64,000 bases of DNA. It comes from Caenispirillum salinarum AK4 (GTDB lineage Bacteria; Pseudomonadota; Alphaproteobacteria; Rhodospirillales; Rhodospirillaceae). The stretch covers positions 204,298 to 268,297 of the forward strand of contig NZ_ANHY01000008.1 in NCBI RefSeq assembly GCF_000315795.1, read 5' to 3'. Within the stretch, counting starts at the first letter, position 1, and every line of letters begins with the position of its first letter. This document shows, piece after piece, positions 30,779 through 39,135 of the stretch. Below the pieces are notes generated by a model that worked only from the letters and a program-made list of their open reading frames with translations, did not search any database and was not told the DNA's origin. The position numbers and the translations under genes were made by a program.

Positions 30779-31351
30779 ATGACGGACAGGATGCGGACTT
30801 CTTCCATGGATGACGTCACCGAGGCCCCGCGCGGGCCCGTGGTGGAGCGCGTGCCCGAGGGTGACGAGCGCCCGCGCATGGTCTGCGACGATTGCGGGTT
30901 CATCAATTACGAAAACCCCAAGATCATCGTCGGCGCCGTGGTCACCTGGGGCGACAAGTACCTGCTCGCCCGCCGCGCCATCGAGCCGCGCAAGGGCTTT
31001 TGGACCATCCCCGCCGGCTTCATGGAACTGAACGAAAGCGCCGAGGCGGGTGCGGCCCGCGAGGTGATGGAGGAAGCCCAGGCCGAGGTGGAGGTGGGCG
31101 CGCTGCTGGGCGTCTACAGCCTGCACCACATCAACCAGGTCCACCTGATCTACCGTGCCGAAATGACCACCCCCGACCACGGCGCCGGCTACGAAAGCCA
31201 GGAAGTGGCGCTGGTGGACTGGGCGGACATCCCCTGGTCCGAGTTGGCTTTCCCCTCGGTCCGCTGGGCCCTGGAAGCCCACCACCGCCACCGCGGCGAG
31301 ACCAACTTCGCACCCGAGACCTGCCCGGAAATCCCGCACCGGATCGAGTAG
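30779..31351 (+). CDS. Nudix hydrolase with N-terminal CxxC
   Basis: This protein of about 190 residues has a [12 protein letters not shown] motif (one cysteine pair) before a Nudix fold ([19 protein letters not shown], then [20 protein letters not shown]). The Nudix box is present, but the usual glycine after the EE pair is replaced ([11 protein letters not shown]). This type resembles ADP-ribose and NADH-like pyrophosphatases with a zinc-ribbon remnant; the substrate is unknown. The start may be at 30779 or at 30806 ([12 protein letters not shown]); neither has a strong ribosome-binding site. A family A repeat lies just upstream. Confidence 0.88.
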   Translation: MTDRMRTSSMDDVTEAPRGPVVERVPEGDERPRMVCDDCGFINYENPKIIVGAVVTWGDKYLLARRAIEPRKGFWTIPAGFMELNESAEAGAAREVMEEAQAEVEVGALLGVYSLHHINQVHLIYRAEMTTPDHGAGYESQEVALVDWADIPWSELAFPSVRWALEAHHRHRGETNFAPETCPEIPHRIE

Positions 31352-31767
31352 CGGCCGGGCAGGGTGCTTTTGCGCTGCCCGCAAAGGGAAGTGGTGCGAG
31401 GAGCACGGCTCCTCGCGCTCCCGCTTAGGGGCTGCGGCAGGGCCATGGTTTCGCAGCGGCGAAGGATTTTGTAAGCTATTGTAATAGAAGGGAATGCTCG
31501 CCCCACCCGCGAAAGAGGCTGTCAGGGCATCGGTACGGGCACCGGAGGGGTGCGGCAGGATGGTTGGGGCCGTATGTGGATTCCTGCTTTCGCAGGAATG
31601 ACGATCATTTCCATGTTATACAACAATAGCTTAAAAAGATCCGTCGTCCCTGCGAAAGCAGGGGCCGTCCACGCATGGAGGCTCGGAGGCGTCCGCCTCC
31701 GGGCGGGGGCGCGCCAGAGGCGTGCCAAGGAGGATCTCGCGGCAGCCCAAGCGGCGCCAGCAGCCGC
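31352..31767. other. 416-base intergenic region with nested inverted repeats
   Basis: No gene is supported. It is relatively AT-rich in places. AAGCTATTGT at 31473-31482 is repeated inverted as ACAATAGCTT at 31623-31632, with further partial matches outward, giving a 160-base inverted-repeat unit. Inside and overlapping it is a family B palindromic element (31577-31672). Confidence 0.6.
31577..31672. repeat. Palindromic mobile-type repeat, family B, copy 1
   Basis: The left arm holds ATTCCTGCtttcGCAGGAAT (31580-31599) followed by GACG. The right arm holds CGTCGTCCCTGCgaaaGCAGGG (about 31643-31663). The two arms are also imperfect inverted copies of each other (TGGA...GACG against CGTC...TCCA), so the 96-base unit looks like a small non-coding element with terminal inverted repeats of about 28 bases. 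Confidence 0.7.
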
Positions 31768-32445
31768 TCACGCCTCCGCCAGCACCCGGTACACCGCCGT
31801 CGCTCGCCGGTCCCGGTCTTCCAGGTCCGTGTTGGTGGGCACGATGTACTCCGCCAGCGTTTCCAGTCCCGACGCCGGGCGGTAGGCGCGGCCGGGATCG
31901 GCCATGATGATCACCGCACCCTCGGCCGCCCGTGCCCGCAGCCAGGCGAGCACCTTCTCGGCCATGGGTTTTTCGTAGCAAACGTCGCCGGCGACGATGA
32001 CGTCCCACAGGCCGGCGGCGGTGGGGCGGGTCTCCAGCACGTCGTCCTCGCGCACCGTCAGCCGCACGCCGTTGGCCTCGGCGTTGAGCGCCATGGCGCG
32101 GCGGGCGACGGGGTCGATGTCGGCGGCCTCCACCGATGCCGCGCCGGCCAGCCCGCAGGCGATGCCGATGAGGCCGCTGCCGGCGGCGAAGTCCAGGACC
32201 CGGCGGTTCCGCACAAGCCAAGGATTGTCGAGCAGGTAACGCGCGGCGGCCTGTCCGCCGGGCCAAGCGAAGGCCCAGTAGGGCGGCGGCACGTCCAGCG
32301 ATTCGAGCTGGTGCTGGGTCGCCTGCCACAGCGGCGTCACCTCGGTCGCCAGGTAAAGGCGCACTTCGGGCACCAGGGGCGGGCGCGAGAGCGCCGTCTG
32401 CTCCCGGATGAAGGTGTCGTGGCTGCGCGCTTGCGCGAACGTCAC
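31768..32445 (-). CDS. EtfB-type protein lysine methyltransferase (Methyltransf_16-like)
   Basis: This 225-residue class I methyltransferase has an N-terminal FIREQTALSRPPLVPEVRLY and PPYWAFAWPGGQAAARYLLD, closely like the mitochondrial ETFB lysine methyltransferase and its bacterial relatives. The SAM motifs are VLDFAAGSGLIGIACGLAGA and EAADIDPVARRAM. A DVIVAGDVCYE stretch corresponds to the family's D-x-x-x-x-D-x-x-Y/F-E motif. Likely targets are electron-transfer flavoprotein beta or ribosomal L7/L12 (from family knowledge, not shown here). The GTG at 32445 overlaps the ubiA stop (GTGA), which implies coupled translation. Confidence 0.87.
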   Translation of the reverse strand: MTFAQARSHDTFIREQTALSRPPLVPEVRLYLATEVTPLWQATQHQLESLDVPPPYWAFAWPGGQAAARYLLDNPWLVRNRRVLDFAAGSGLIGIACGLAGAASVEAADIDPVARRAMALNAEANGVRLTVREDDVLETRPTAAGLWDVIVAGDVCYEKPMAEKVLAWLRARAAEGAVIIMADPGRAYRPASGLETLAEYIVPTNTDLEDRDRRATAVYRVLAEA

Positions 32446-33386
32446 GCCGGACCGGCGCCGGTGGCCTGGCCGATGATGATGGCAGCCAGGAACATCCAGC
32501 CGAAGTAGCGGTTGGACTTGAACTTGCGCAGGCAGTCGGGGCCGTCGTGGATGTCCACGTCCACCGCCTGCCACAGCAGTTGCCCGCAGGCCAGCAGCGC
32601 CAGCGGATAGAACGGCCATCCCAGCCCCGCCAGCCAGCCGGCCAGGATCAGCAGGGTCGACGTCACCGCGTAGGTGAGGAAGAGGAAGGGCACCGTGCGC
32701 TCCCCCAGCTTCAGCGCGGCGGACTTCACGCCGATGATGATGTCATCTTCCTTGTCCTGGTGGGCATAGATGGTGTCGTAGCCCAGCGTCCAGAACAGGC
32801 CGGCGATGTACATGACCACGGCGGCGGGATGCAACTCCCCCTGCACGGCGGCCCAGCCCATCAGCGCGCCGAAGTTGAAGGTCAGCCCCAGCCACGCCTG
32901 CGGCCAGTAGGTGATCCGCTTCATGAACGGATAGGTGCCCACCAGCGCCAGCGACGCGACGCCGAGCAGGATGGTGAAGGTGTTCAGCTGGATCAGAACC
33001 ATCAGACCGATCAGCAGCTCCAGCCCCAGGAACGCCAGCGCGCCGAAGACCGTGACGGCGCCCGAGGGGATGGGGCGGGCGGCGGTGCGCTCCACCTTGC
33101 CGTCGAAGTTGCGGTCGGCGAGGTCGTTGACCGTGCAGCCGGCCCCTCGCATGACGATGGCGCCGATGCCGAACAGCGCCATCAGCCCCCAGTCGGGCCA
33201 GCGGCCGGGCGACGCCATGGCGATGCTCCACCAGCAGGGCAGCAGCAGAAGCCATGTGCCGATGGGGCGGTCGAGCCGCATCAGCTTGAGGTAGGGGCGC
33301 AGACGCACGGGCGCGAACCGGTCCACCCAGCCGTCCACGGGCATGTCGCCGACGAGAAGTTTGCCATTCGCCATGGGCCGATTCAT
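32442..33386 (-). CDS. ubiA: 4-hydroxybenzoate polyprenyltransferase
   Basis: This integral membrane enzyme of about 314 residues attaches the polyprenyl chain to 4-hydroxybenzoate in ubiquinone synthesis. The two Asp-rich Mg/diphosphate motifs are NDLADRNFDGKVERTAARPI and YDTIYAHQDKEDD. About eight or nine membrane helices are visible (IGTWLLLLPCWWSIAMASPG). The start is either MNRPMANG at 33386 or MANGKLL at 33374; neither has a strong ribosome-binding site. It is divergent from rsmE and overlaps the methyltransferase gene downstream by 4 bases. Confidence 0.96.
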   Translation of the reverse strand: MNRPMANGKLLVGDMPVDGWVDRFAPVRLRPYLKLMRLDRPIGTWLLLLPCWWSIAMASPGRWPDWGLMALFGIGAIVMRGAGCTVNDLADRNFDGKVERTAARPIPSGAVTVFGALAFLGLELLIGLMVLIQLNTFTILLGVASLALVGTYPFMKRITYWPQAWLGLTFNFGALMGWAAVQGELHPAAVVMYIAGLFWTLGYDTIYAHQDKEDDIIIGVKSAALKLGERTVPFLFLTYAVTSTLLILAGWLAGLGWPFYPLALLACGQLLWQAVDVDIHDGPDCLRKFKSNRYFGWMFLAAIIIGQATGAGPA

Positions 33387-33452
33387 ATACAAGGACCGCC
33401 CGCTGCTCAAGCCGGCGGAGTCGCGACCACGCCGAAAGAGGTGCCGTTTTCC

Positions 33453-34226
33453 ATGTCCGAGACGCTCGCCCGCCCGCGCTATCGCCTGTTCGTGGAGGCG
33501 GACCTGACCGAAGGCGCCGCCGTCGACCTTCCCCAGGCCCAGGCGCACTATCTGGGCACGGTGATGCGCGCGAAGGACGGCGAGACGGTGGCGCTGTTCA
33601 ACGGGCGCGACGGCGAATGGCGGGCCGAGATCGCGCGCGTGTCCAAGAAGGCCGCGACGCTGACGGTGGCCGACCGGATGCGGCCGCAGGCACCGGAGCC
33701 CGACGTGTGGCTCTGTTTCGCGCCGTTGAAGAAGGACGCGACGGACATGGTGGTGCAAAAGGCCGTGGAGCTTGGCGTCTCGCGCCTTCAGCCGGTGATG
33801 ACGGCGCGCACCAACGCCTCGCGCTTCAACACCGAGCGCGCGCGGGCCAACGCCATCGAGGCCGCCGAGCAGTGCGAGCGCCTGACGGTGCCGGAGGTGG
33901 CGGAGCCCGTCGCCCTGCCCGACCTGCTTGCGGGCTGGCCGGAGCGCGCGCCGGGCCGCCCGCTGTTCATCGCCGACGAGACGGGCCGTGGCACCCCGCT
34001 TTCCGACGTGGCGGCGGGGTCCGAAGGGGCCATTGCCGCATTTGTGATCGGGCCGGAGGGCGGTTTCGCCCAATCGGAACTTGACCATCTCCGCAGCCTG
34101 GACTTTGTTGTTCCCGTCGGCCTCGGCCCGCGAATTCTGCGGGCGGAGACGGCCGCGCTTGCGGCGCTGACCGTCTGGCAGGCGGTGCGCGGCGACTGGC
34201 GATCCGGCGGTCCTGCCTTCCGCTGA
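33453..34226 (+). CDS. rsmE: 16S rRNA m3U1498 methyltransferase
   Basis: This 257-residue SPOUT-class enzyme methylates N3 of U1498 in 16S rRNA. The N-terminal PUA-like domain has YRLFVEADLTEGAAVDL and HYLGTVMRAKDGETVALFNG. The knot domain carries KDATDMVVQKAVELGVSRLQ, FVIGPEGGFAQSEL and VGLGPRILRAETAALAALT, the SAM-binding knot. Full length and all motifs are present. AGAGG lies before the ATG. It is followed within 62 bases by the glutamate-cysteine ligase gene. Confidence 0.96.
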   Translation: MSETLARPRYRLFVEADLTEGAAVDLPQAQAHYLGTVMRAKDGETVALFNGRDGEWRAEIARVSKKAATLTVADRMRPQAPEPDVWLCFAPLKKDATDMVVQKAVELGVSRLQPVMTARTNASRFNTERARANAIEAAEQCERLTVPEVAEPVALPDLLAGWPERAPGRPLFIADETGRGTPLSDVAAGSEGAIAAFVIGPEGGFAQSELDHLRSLDFVVPVGLGPRILRAETAALAALTVWQAVRGDWRSGGPAFR

Positions 34227-34288
34227 AGCGTCGGGCTCATGCGCCGCGTTCCTTCCATCTTCACGCCTTCCCATCGGAGCCCCCGTCC

Positions 34289-35665
34289 ATGTCCGGACCC
34301 TCCAAGCCGAACCTGCAACCCGTCACCGGCCGCGACGACCTGGTGGCCTGGCTGGAGAGCGGCTGCAAGCCGGCCGAGGACTGGCGCCTGGGCACCGAGC
34401 ACGAGAAGTTCTGTTACCGCCTGTCGGACAAGGCCCCGCTGCCCTACGCCGACCCGGCCGGCGGGCCGGGTATCCGCGACATGCTGAAGGGCCTGGAGGC
34501 CTATGGCTGGACGCCGGTGACCGAGGGCGAGAACGTCATCGCCATGACGCGCCCCGACGGCAGCTCCATCAGCCTGGAGCCGGGCGGGCAGCTGGAGCTG
34601 TCGGGCGCCCCGTTGCGCACCGTGCACGAAACCTGCACCGAGGTCACCACGCACCGCCGCCAGGTGCGCGAGGTGGCCGAAAGCCTGGGTGTGGGGCTCA
34701 TCGGCCTGGGCTTCGCGCCCACCTGGAAGCGCGACCAGATGCACTGGATGCCCAAGGGCCGCTACGCCATCATGAAGGCGCACATGCCGCGCGTCGGCCA
34801 GCTTGGGCTGGACATGATGCTGCGCACCTGCACCGTGCAGGTGAACATGGACTTCGCCAGCGAATCGGACATGGTGAAGAAGTTCCGCGTCGCGGCCGCG
34901 CTGCAGCCCGTGGCGACGGCGCTGTGGGCCAATTCGCCGTTCACGGAAGGTCGGCCCAACGGCTATCGCAGCTACCGCGCCCACATCTGGACCGACACCG
35001 ACAACCAGCGCGCCGGCTTCCCCGAGTTCGCCTTCGAGGACGGATTCGGGTTCGAGCGTTATGTCGACTACCTGCTGGACGTGCCGATGTATTTCGTGGT
35101 GCGCGACGGCAAGTTCGTTGACCTGGCCGGCCGCTCCTTCCGCGATTTCATGGAGGGCAAGCTGCCCGAACTGCCTGGCGAGACGCCCACCATGGGCGAC
35201 TGGGCCGACCATGCCTCCACCGCCTTCCCCGACGTGCGCATGAAGAAATACATGGAAATGCGCGGCGCCGACGGCGGCCCGTGGAGCCGGCTGTGCGCCC
35301 TGCCGGCCTTCTGGGCGGGGCTTCTGTACGACACGCAGTCGCTGGATGCCGCCTGGGACATGGTGAAGGACTGGACGGCCGAGGAGCGCGCCGCCCTCCA
35401 CGCCGGCGTGCCGGGGACCGCGCTAAAGACCCCCTTCCGCGACGGCACCGTGCAGGACCTGGCGCTTGAGGCTCTGCGCATCTGCCGCGACGGCCTGGGC
35501 CGCCGCTCCATCCTGTCGGCCGACGGCGCCGACGAAAGCGGCTTCCTGGAACCCCTCCAGCGCATCGCCGAAAGCGGCCAGACGCCGGCCGACGAGCTTC
35601 TGGAAGCCTTTGAGAAGCAGTGGAACGGCAGCCTGGAGCCGCTGTGGGCAGCCTACGCCTATTAG
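34289..35665 (+). CDS. gshA: Glutamate-cysteine ligase (plant/alphaproteobacterial type)
   Basis: This 458-residue enzyme makes gamma-glutamylcysteine, the first step of glutathione synthesis. The N-terminus has WRLGTEHEKFCYRL with the Glu residues of the nucleotide site. Further conserved parts are ISLEPGGQLELSGAPLRTVH, HWMPKGRYAIMKAHMPRVG and QVNMDFASESDMVKKFRVAA. The long form with these motifs is the class shared by plants and alphaproteobacteria, distinct from E. coli GshA. A weak ribosome-binding site precedes the ATG, and it may be co-transcribed with rsmE. No gshB is in the window. Confidence 0.95.
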   Translation: MSGPSKPNLQPVTGRDDLVAWLESGCKPAEDWRLGTEHEKFCYRLSDKAPLPYADPAGGPGIRDMLKGLEAYGWTPVTEGENVIAMTRPDGSSISLEPGGQLELSGAPLRTVHETCTEVTTHRRQVREVAESLGVGLIGLGFAPTWKRDQMHWMPKGRYAIMKAHMPRVGQLGLDMMLRTCTVQVNMDFASESDMVKKFRVAAALQPVATALWANSPFTEGRPNGYRSYRAHIWTDTDNQRAGFPEFAFEDGFGFERYVDYLLDVPMYFVVRDGKFVDLAGRSFRDFMEGKLPELPGETPTMGDWADHASTAFPDVRMKKYMEMRGADGGPWSRLCALPAFWAGLLYDTQSLDAAWDMVKDWTAEERAALHAGVPGTALKTPFRDGTVQDLALEALRICRDGLGRRSILSADGADESGFLEPLQRIAESGQTPADELLEAFEKQWNGSLEPLWAAYAY

Positions 35666-35737
35666 GGCGGCGCGAAACGGGGGATGATTCCACCCGTTGA
35701 TACGGCAAGGACCCGTATCACCGGAAGGATGCGCCCC

Positions 35738-37060
35738 ATGCCCGGCTCCGGCTTTTTCAAGCGCCTGTCGAAAGCCACCTATTCCGCCGCCCGCCTGGCG
35801 GCGCGGCCCGTGCGGCATTCCGCCGGCAAGGGCGGCGTGGTGGTTCAGCCTTACCGCGGCTATGGCTCGCGCACGGAAATCTTTCTTATCGGCCGCGTCT
35901 TCCGCCAGAGCGGGCGCAACGCCGGCGACGGTGACGAGTCGCTGCGCCGCCATCTGCGCGACATCGGCCGCCGCGTCTCCCGCCGGGGGATCGAGGGCGC
36001 GAAGATCGCCGCCTGCTTCAAGGGCGCCTCGCAGGAGGTGGAGACCGACGCCGACGGCTATTTCCGCATCCACCTGCGCCTCGCCGAGCCGGTGGAGGAC
36101 GGCCGGGAATGGCACGCGGTGCGCCTGACCCTGGAGGAGCCAGAGCCGGTCGAGGCCGAGGCGCAGGTCTTCATCCCGCCCGATCACTGCCGCTATGTGG
36201 TCATCAGCGACATTGACGACACCATCATGTACACGGGCGTCGCCAACCGCCTTGGCATGCTGTGGCGCCTGTTCGTCGCCGATGCCGACAGCCGCACTGC
36301 CTTTCCCGGCGTCTCCGCCTTCTACCGCGCGCTGCACGACGGGGTCAGCGGGGACGAGAAGAACCCCATGCTCTATGTCTCGCGGGGGCCGTGGGGCATC
36401 TACGACATGCTGGACACCTTCTTCCAGGCGCGGAACATTCCCGTGGGGCCGATCCTGTTCCTGCGCGAGTGGGGCCTGCGGTGGAGCAGCCCGCTGCCAC
36501 GCAAGGCCGTCGACCACAAGCGCCAGCTCATTGATCGCATGCTGGGCCTCTACGACGACCTGCCGGTGATCCTCATCGGCGACAGCGGCCAGCACGACCC
36601 CGAGGTCTATCGCCAGATCATCCACGACCACTGCGACCGCATCCTGGCAGTCTACATCCGCAACGTCTCCAAGGACGAGAGCCGGGTCGGCGAGATCGAG
36701 GCCATGGCGGAAGAGGCGGTGGAAAAGGGCTCCAGCCTGCTGCTGGCGTCCGACAGCACGGCCATGGCCGAACACGCCTGCGGCCTGGGGCTCATCACCC
36801 GCGACGCCGTGGAGTCGGTGCGCCGCCGGGCGCAGTCGGCGCACGAGACGCACGTGGTCCAGGCCGAAACGCCCGAGGACGCCGACGCGGCCGTGGAAGC
36901 CGAAGCCGCGCCCGATGCCCCGGAGGAGCCCGCCAACGTGGTGGTGGAGCCCGGCCGGCACCACGCCGGAATGCACCCGCGTGAAGGCGACGAGGCGCGG
37001 GCCCCGCGCGCGCCCGCGTCCGGCGCCGGCGCCGGCCACGACTCCCGTAGCGGCCCTTAA
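35738..37060 (+). CDS. App1-family phosphatidate phosphatase (DUF2183)
   Basis: This 440-residue protein has a helical N-terminus, then a beta-rich segment (VVVQPYRGYGSRTEIFLIGR, then ETDADGYFRIHLRL). The HAD-like App1 catalytic domain has ISDIDDTIMYTGVANR (the DxDxT nucleophile motif), LYVSRGPWGIYDMLDTFF, DHKRQLIDRML and LIGDSGQHDPEVY. Yeast App1 dephosphorylates phosphatidate; bacterial substrates are unknown. The last 85 residues are an acidic, Pro/Ala-rich, probably disordered tail. The ATG at 35738 follows GGAAGG at 9 bases; one three codons earlier sits on that ribosome-binding site. Confidence 0.9.
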   Translation: MPGSGFFKRLSKATYSAARLAARPVRHSAGKGGVVVQPYRGYGSRTEIFLIGRVFRQSGRNAGDGDESLRRHLRDIGRRVSRRGIEGAKIAACFKGASQEVETDADGYFRIHLRLAEPVEDGREWHAVRLTLEEPEPVEAEAQVFIPPDHCRYVVISDIDDTIMYTGVANRLGMLWRLFVADADSRTAFPGVSAFYRALHDGVSGDEKNPMLYVSRGPWGIYDMLDTFFQARNIPVGPILFLREWGLRWSSPLPRKAVDHKRQLIDRMLGLYDDLPVILIGDSGQHDPEVYRQIIHDHCDRILAVYIRNVSKDESRVGEIEAMAEEAVEKGSSLLLASDSTAMAEHACGLGLITRDAVESVRRRAQSAHETHVVQAETPEDADAAVEAEAAPDAPEEPANVVVEPGRHHAGMHPREGDEARAPRAPASGAGAGHDSRSGP

Positions 37061-37119
37061 CCCGAACCGATCGGTCGGGTATTCTGGCGGCGGAATGTCC
37101 TGAAGGAGGGTTGCCGCCC

Positions 37120-37743
37120 ATGCGTCTCTACTATTCCCCCGGCTCCTGCGCCCTGGCGCCCCACATCGTCATCGAGGAAACGGGAGCGGATTACGAGCCC
37201 GTGCGCATCACGCTGGCCAAGGGCGAGCACATGACCGACGCCTTCGGCGCCATCAACCCGCGCCGCCGGGTGCCGGTGCTGGAACTGGACGACGGGCAGG
37301 TCCTGACGGAGACCCACGCCATCATGTGCTACCTGGCCGATTCGCACCCCGACGCCAAGCTGATTCCGACCGATCCGCTGGGGCGGGCACGGGCGCACGA
37401 GTGGATGAACTGGCTGGCGTCCACCGTTCATGTCACCTTCGCCACCTTTTTCCGCCCGGAGCGCTTCCTGGGCGAGGGGCAGGCGAAGGAGCCCATGCAG
37501 GCGGCGGCACGGCAGCGCTACGACGCCCTGATGCACGAGATCGACGGCCGCCTTCCCGGGGAGGGGTTCGCGCTCGGCGGCTTCTCGGTGGTGGACGCCC
37601 ACCTGACGGTCTTCCTGCGCTGGGCGGCGCGCATGGACCACGATCCGGCAAGCTATCCGACCTATCAGGCCCTGGTGCGCCGGGTGCAGGACCGGCCGGC
37701 AGCGGCGCGGGCGCTGGAGATCGAGGAGTTGCCGCCGCTGTAA
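37120..37743 (+). CDS. Glutathione S-transferase family protein
   Basis: This 207-residue protein has a thioredoxin-like N-terminal half with MRLYYSPGSCALAPHIVIEE, the beta-class start in which Tyr/Ser and Cys lie near the glutathione thiol. The cis-Pro segment RRRVPVLELDDGQVLTETHA binds the glutathione backbone. The C-terminal half is the helical GST domain (FSVVDAHLTVFLRWA, with the N-capping box SVVDA). This is a beta-class GST by pattern. AGGAGGG lies 9 bases before the ATG at 37120; a TTG at 37111 is less likely. It is near gshA but in a separate unit. Confidence 0.92.
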   Translation: MRLYYSPGSCALAPHIVIEETGADYEPVRITLAKGEHMTDAFGAINPRRRVPVLELDDGQVLTETHAIMCYLADSHPDAKLIPTDPLGRARAHEWMNWLASTVHVTFATFFRPERFLGEGQAKEPMQAAARQRYDALMHEIDGRLPGEGFALGGFSVVDAHLTVFLRWAARMDHDPASYPTYQALVRRVQDRPAAARALEIEELPPL

Positions 37744-37846
37744 GGACCGCTTCCACCAACGACGAACGATCCCGGACAGGCGTGGCGCGTTGATAATAAT
37801 CCAACGGCCGTTGAAAGGACGGCCCGACGCGCCAAGGGAGACGCCC

Positions 37847-38416
37847 ATGAGGACCCCGTTTCGCCGCACCATCGCGCTCGCCGTACCGCTGATCGCCTTC
37901 GCCGGACTGGCGGCGGCCGCGGAGCCCGCCAAGGACACGAAACCGGACGAAAGCTGGATGGGCCAGTCCGCGACTGAGCAGAAGCAGGCGCCGACGGCCG
38001 AGCCCCAGGCCGAGACCGTTCAGAACCCCGTCCCCAAGGCGGACCAGGCCGCCACGGCCGCCCCCGCCGACGCCGACGCGCCCGGCGTGACCGAGGAGGA
38101 GGTGGAGGAGGTCAACGCGGCCACCGATCGCTTCGTCGACCGCATGATCGCCGCACAGGACGGCGGGTCGGCGCGCCTGGGCGACCTGATGGGCCGTCCG
38201 GTTCATGCCGCGGACGGTCAGGCCGTGGGCGATCTGGACGACGTGGTCGGCGACGCCGAGGGCAACCCGCGCCTGTCGCTCGCCTTGAAGGGTGACTGGG
38301 TCCCCGCCGGACGTAACACGCTGATCGTCCCCGTCGACGACGTCAGTGTCGACGCCGACGGCCGGGTCGTCGTGCCCTACTCGCGCACCGAACTGGCGGA
38401 GATGGCCGGGGACTGA
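37847..38416 (+). CDS. Exported PRC-barrel domain protein
   Basis: This 189-residue protein has an N-terminal signal peptide (RRTIALAVPLIAFAGLAAAA, cut near AAA-EPA), an acidic Ala/Pro/Gln-rich linker and a C-terminal PRC-barrel (about 120-186). The barrel has LGDLMGRPVHAADGQAVGDL, DDVVGDAEGNPRLSLAL and TLIVPVDDVSVDADGRVVV. PRC barrels are found in photosynthetic reaction centre H subunits and in RimM; exported single-barrel forms occur often in alphaproteobacteria, without known function. GGGAG precedes the ATG. Confidence 0.85.
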   Translation: MRTPFRRTIALAVPLIAFAGLAAAAEPAKDTKPDESWMGQSATEQKQAPTAEPQAETVQNPVPKADQAATAAPADADAPGVTEEEVEEVNAATDRFVDRMIAAQDGGSARLGDLMGRPVHAADGQAVGDLDDVVGDAEGNPRLSLALKGDWVPAGRNTLIVPVDDVSVDADGRVVVPYSRTELAEMAGD

Positions 38417-38429
38417 CCTCGCGCGTTCG

Positions 38430-39038
38430 CTATTCAGGCCGCCGCGCCACCAGCCGGGTCGTCCGCGCCTCGCCCTGGTGCAGCGGGCCTTCGTCCAGGT
38501 GCGGCGCGGCCTCCTCCAGTTCCAGGATATCCATGCCCTGGAAGTCGGCGGCGAGCGTTTCGGCGTCGAACAGCATGTCGCGCACCGGCGGGCCGCCGCT
38601 GGTCAGGCCCAGGTCGCGCTGGGCCGGATGGAAGCCTTCCATGATCAGCAGCCCGCCGGGCTTGAGCGCGGCGTACATGGCGTGGTGCATGTCGCGGCGA
38701 AGCTCCGGCGCGAAGTGGATGAACACGGCCACCACGGCGTCGAAGGTGGACACCGGCCAGCGCCAGTCGGTCAGGTCGGCCACCTGGGCGCGGATGTTCA
38801 CCCGGCGGTCGAGCGCCAGCTTCAGCGCCTTCTGCACCCCCACCGCCGAGCCGTCGACGGTGGTCACGCGCATGCCCTGCTGGGCCAGCCAGACGCCGTT
38901 GCGGCCCTCGCCGTCGGCCACCGCCAGCACCTCCATCCCGCGCTCCAGCCGGTGGCGCTGCGACACCAGGAAGGCGTTGGGTTCGGTGCCGTAGGCATGG
39001 GCGTGGCCGGCGAACTTGTCGTCCCAGAAGGCGGACAT
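38430..39038 (-). CDS. SAM-dependent methyltransferase (TehB-like)
   Basis: This 202-residue protein begins MSAFWDDKFAGHAHAYGTEP, a signature of small TehB/thiopurine-type methyltransferases. Motif I is the variant VLAVADGEGRNGVWLAQQGM. DGSAVGVQKALKLA follows, and then FDAVVAVFIHFAPELR. The C-terminus LDEGPLHQGEARTTRLVARR is also typical. The substrate is unknown; TehB relatives methylate tellurite or selenite compounds, but this should not be assumed. The ATG at 39038 has GGAG upstream. It is convergent with the PRC-barrel gene. Confidence 0.88.
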   Translation of the reverse strand: MSAFWDDKFAGHAHAYGTEPNAFLVSQRHRLERGMEVLAVADGEGRNGVWLAQQGMRVTTVDGSAVGVQKALKLALDRRVNIRAQVADLTDWRWPVSTFDAVVAVFIHFAPELRRDMHHAMYAALKPGGLLIMEGFHPAQRDLGLTSGGPPVRDMLFDAETLAADFQGMDILELEEAAPHLDEGPLHQGEARTTRLVARRPE

Positions 39039-39135
39039 GCGGGGCTCCGTGACGTGGATGGGTGCCCTGGAAGATGGCGCGCCGAAGCCCGTGGCGCAAC
39101 GCCTGCGGGAACACGGCCGCTGCGCCGGCAGCCCG

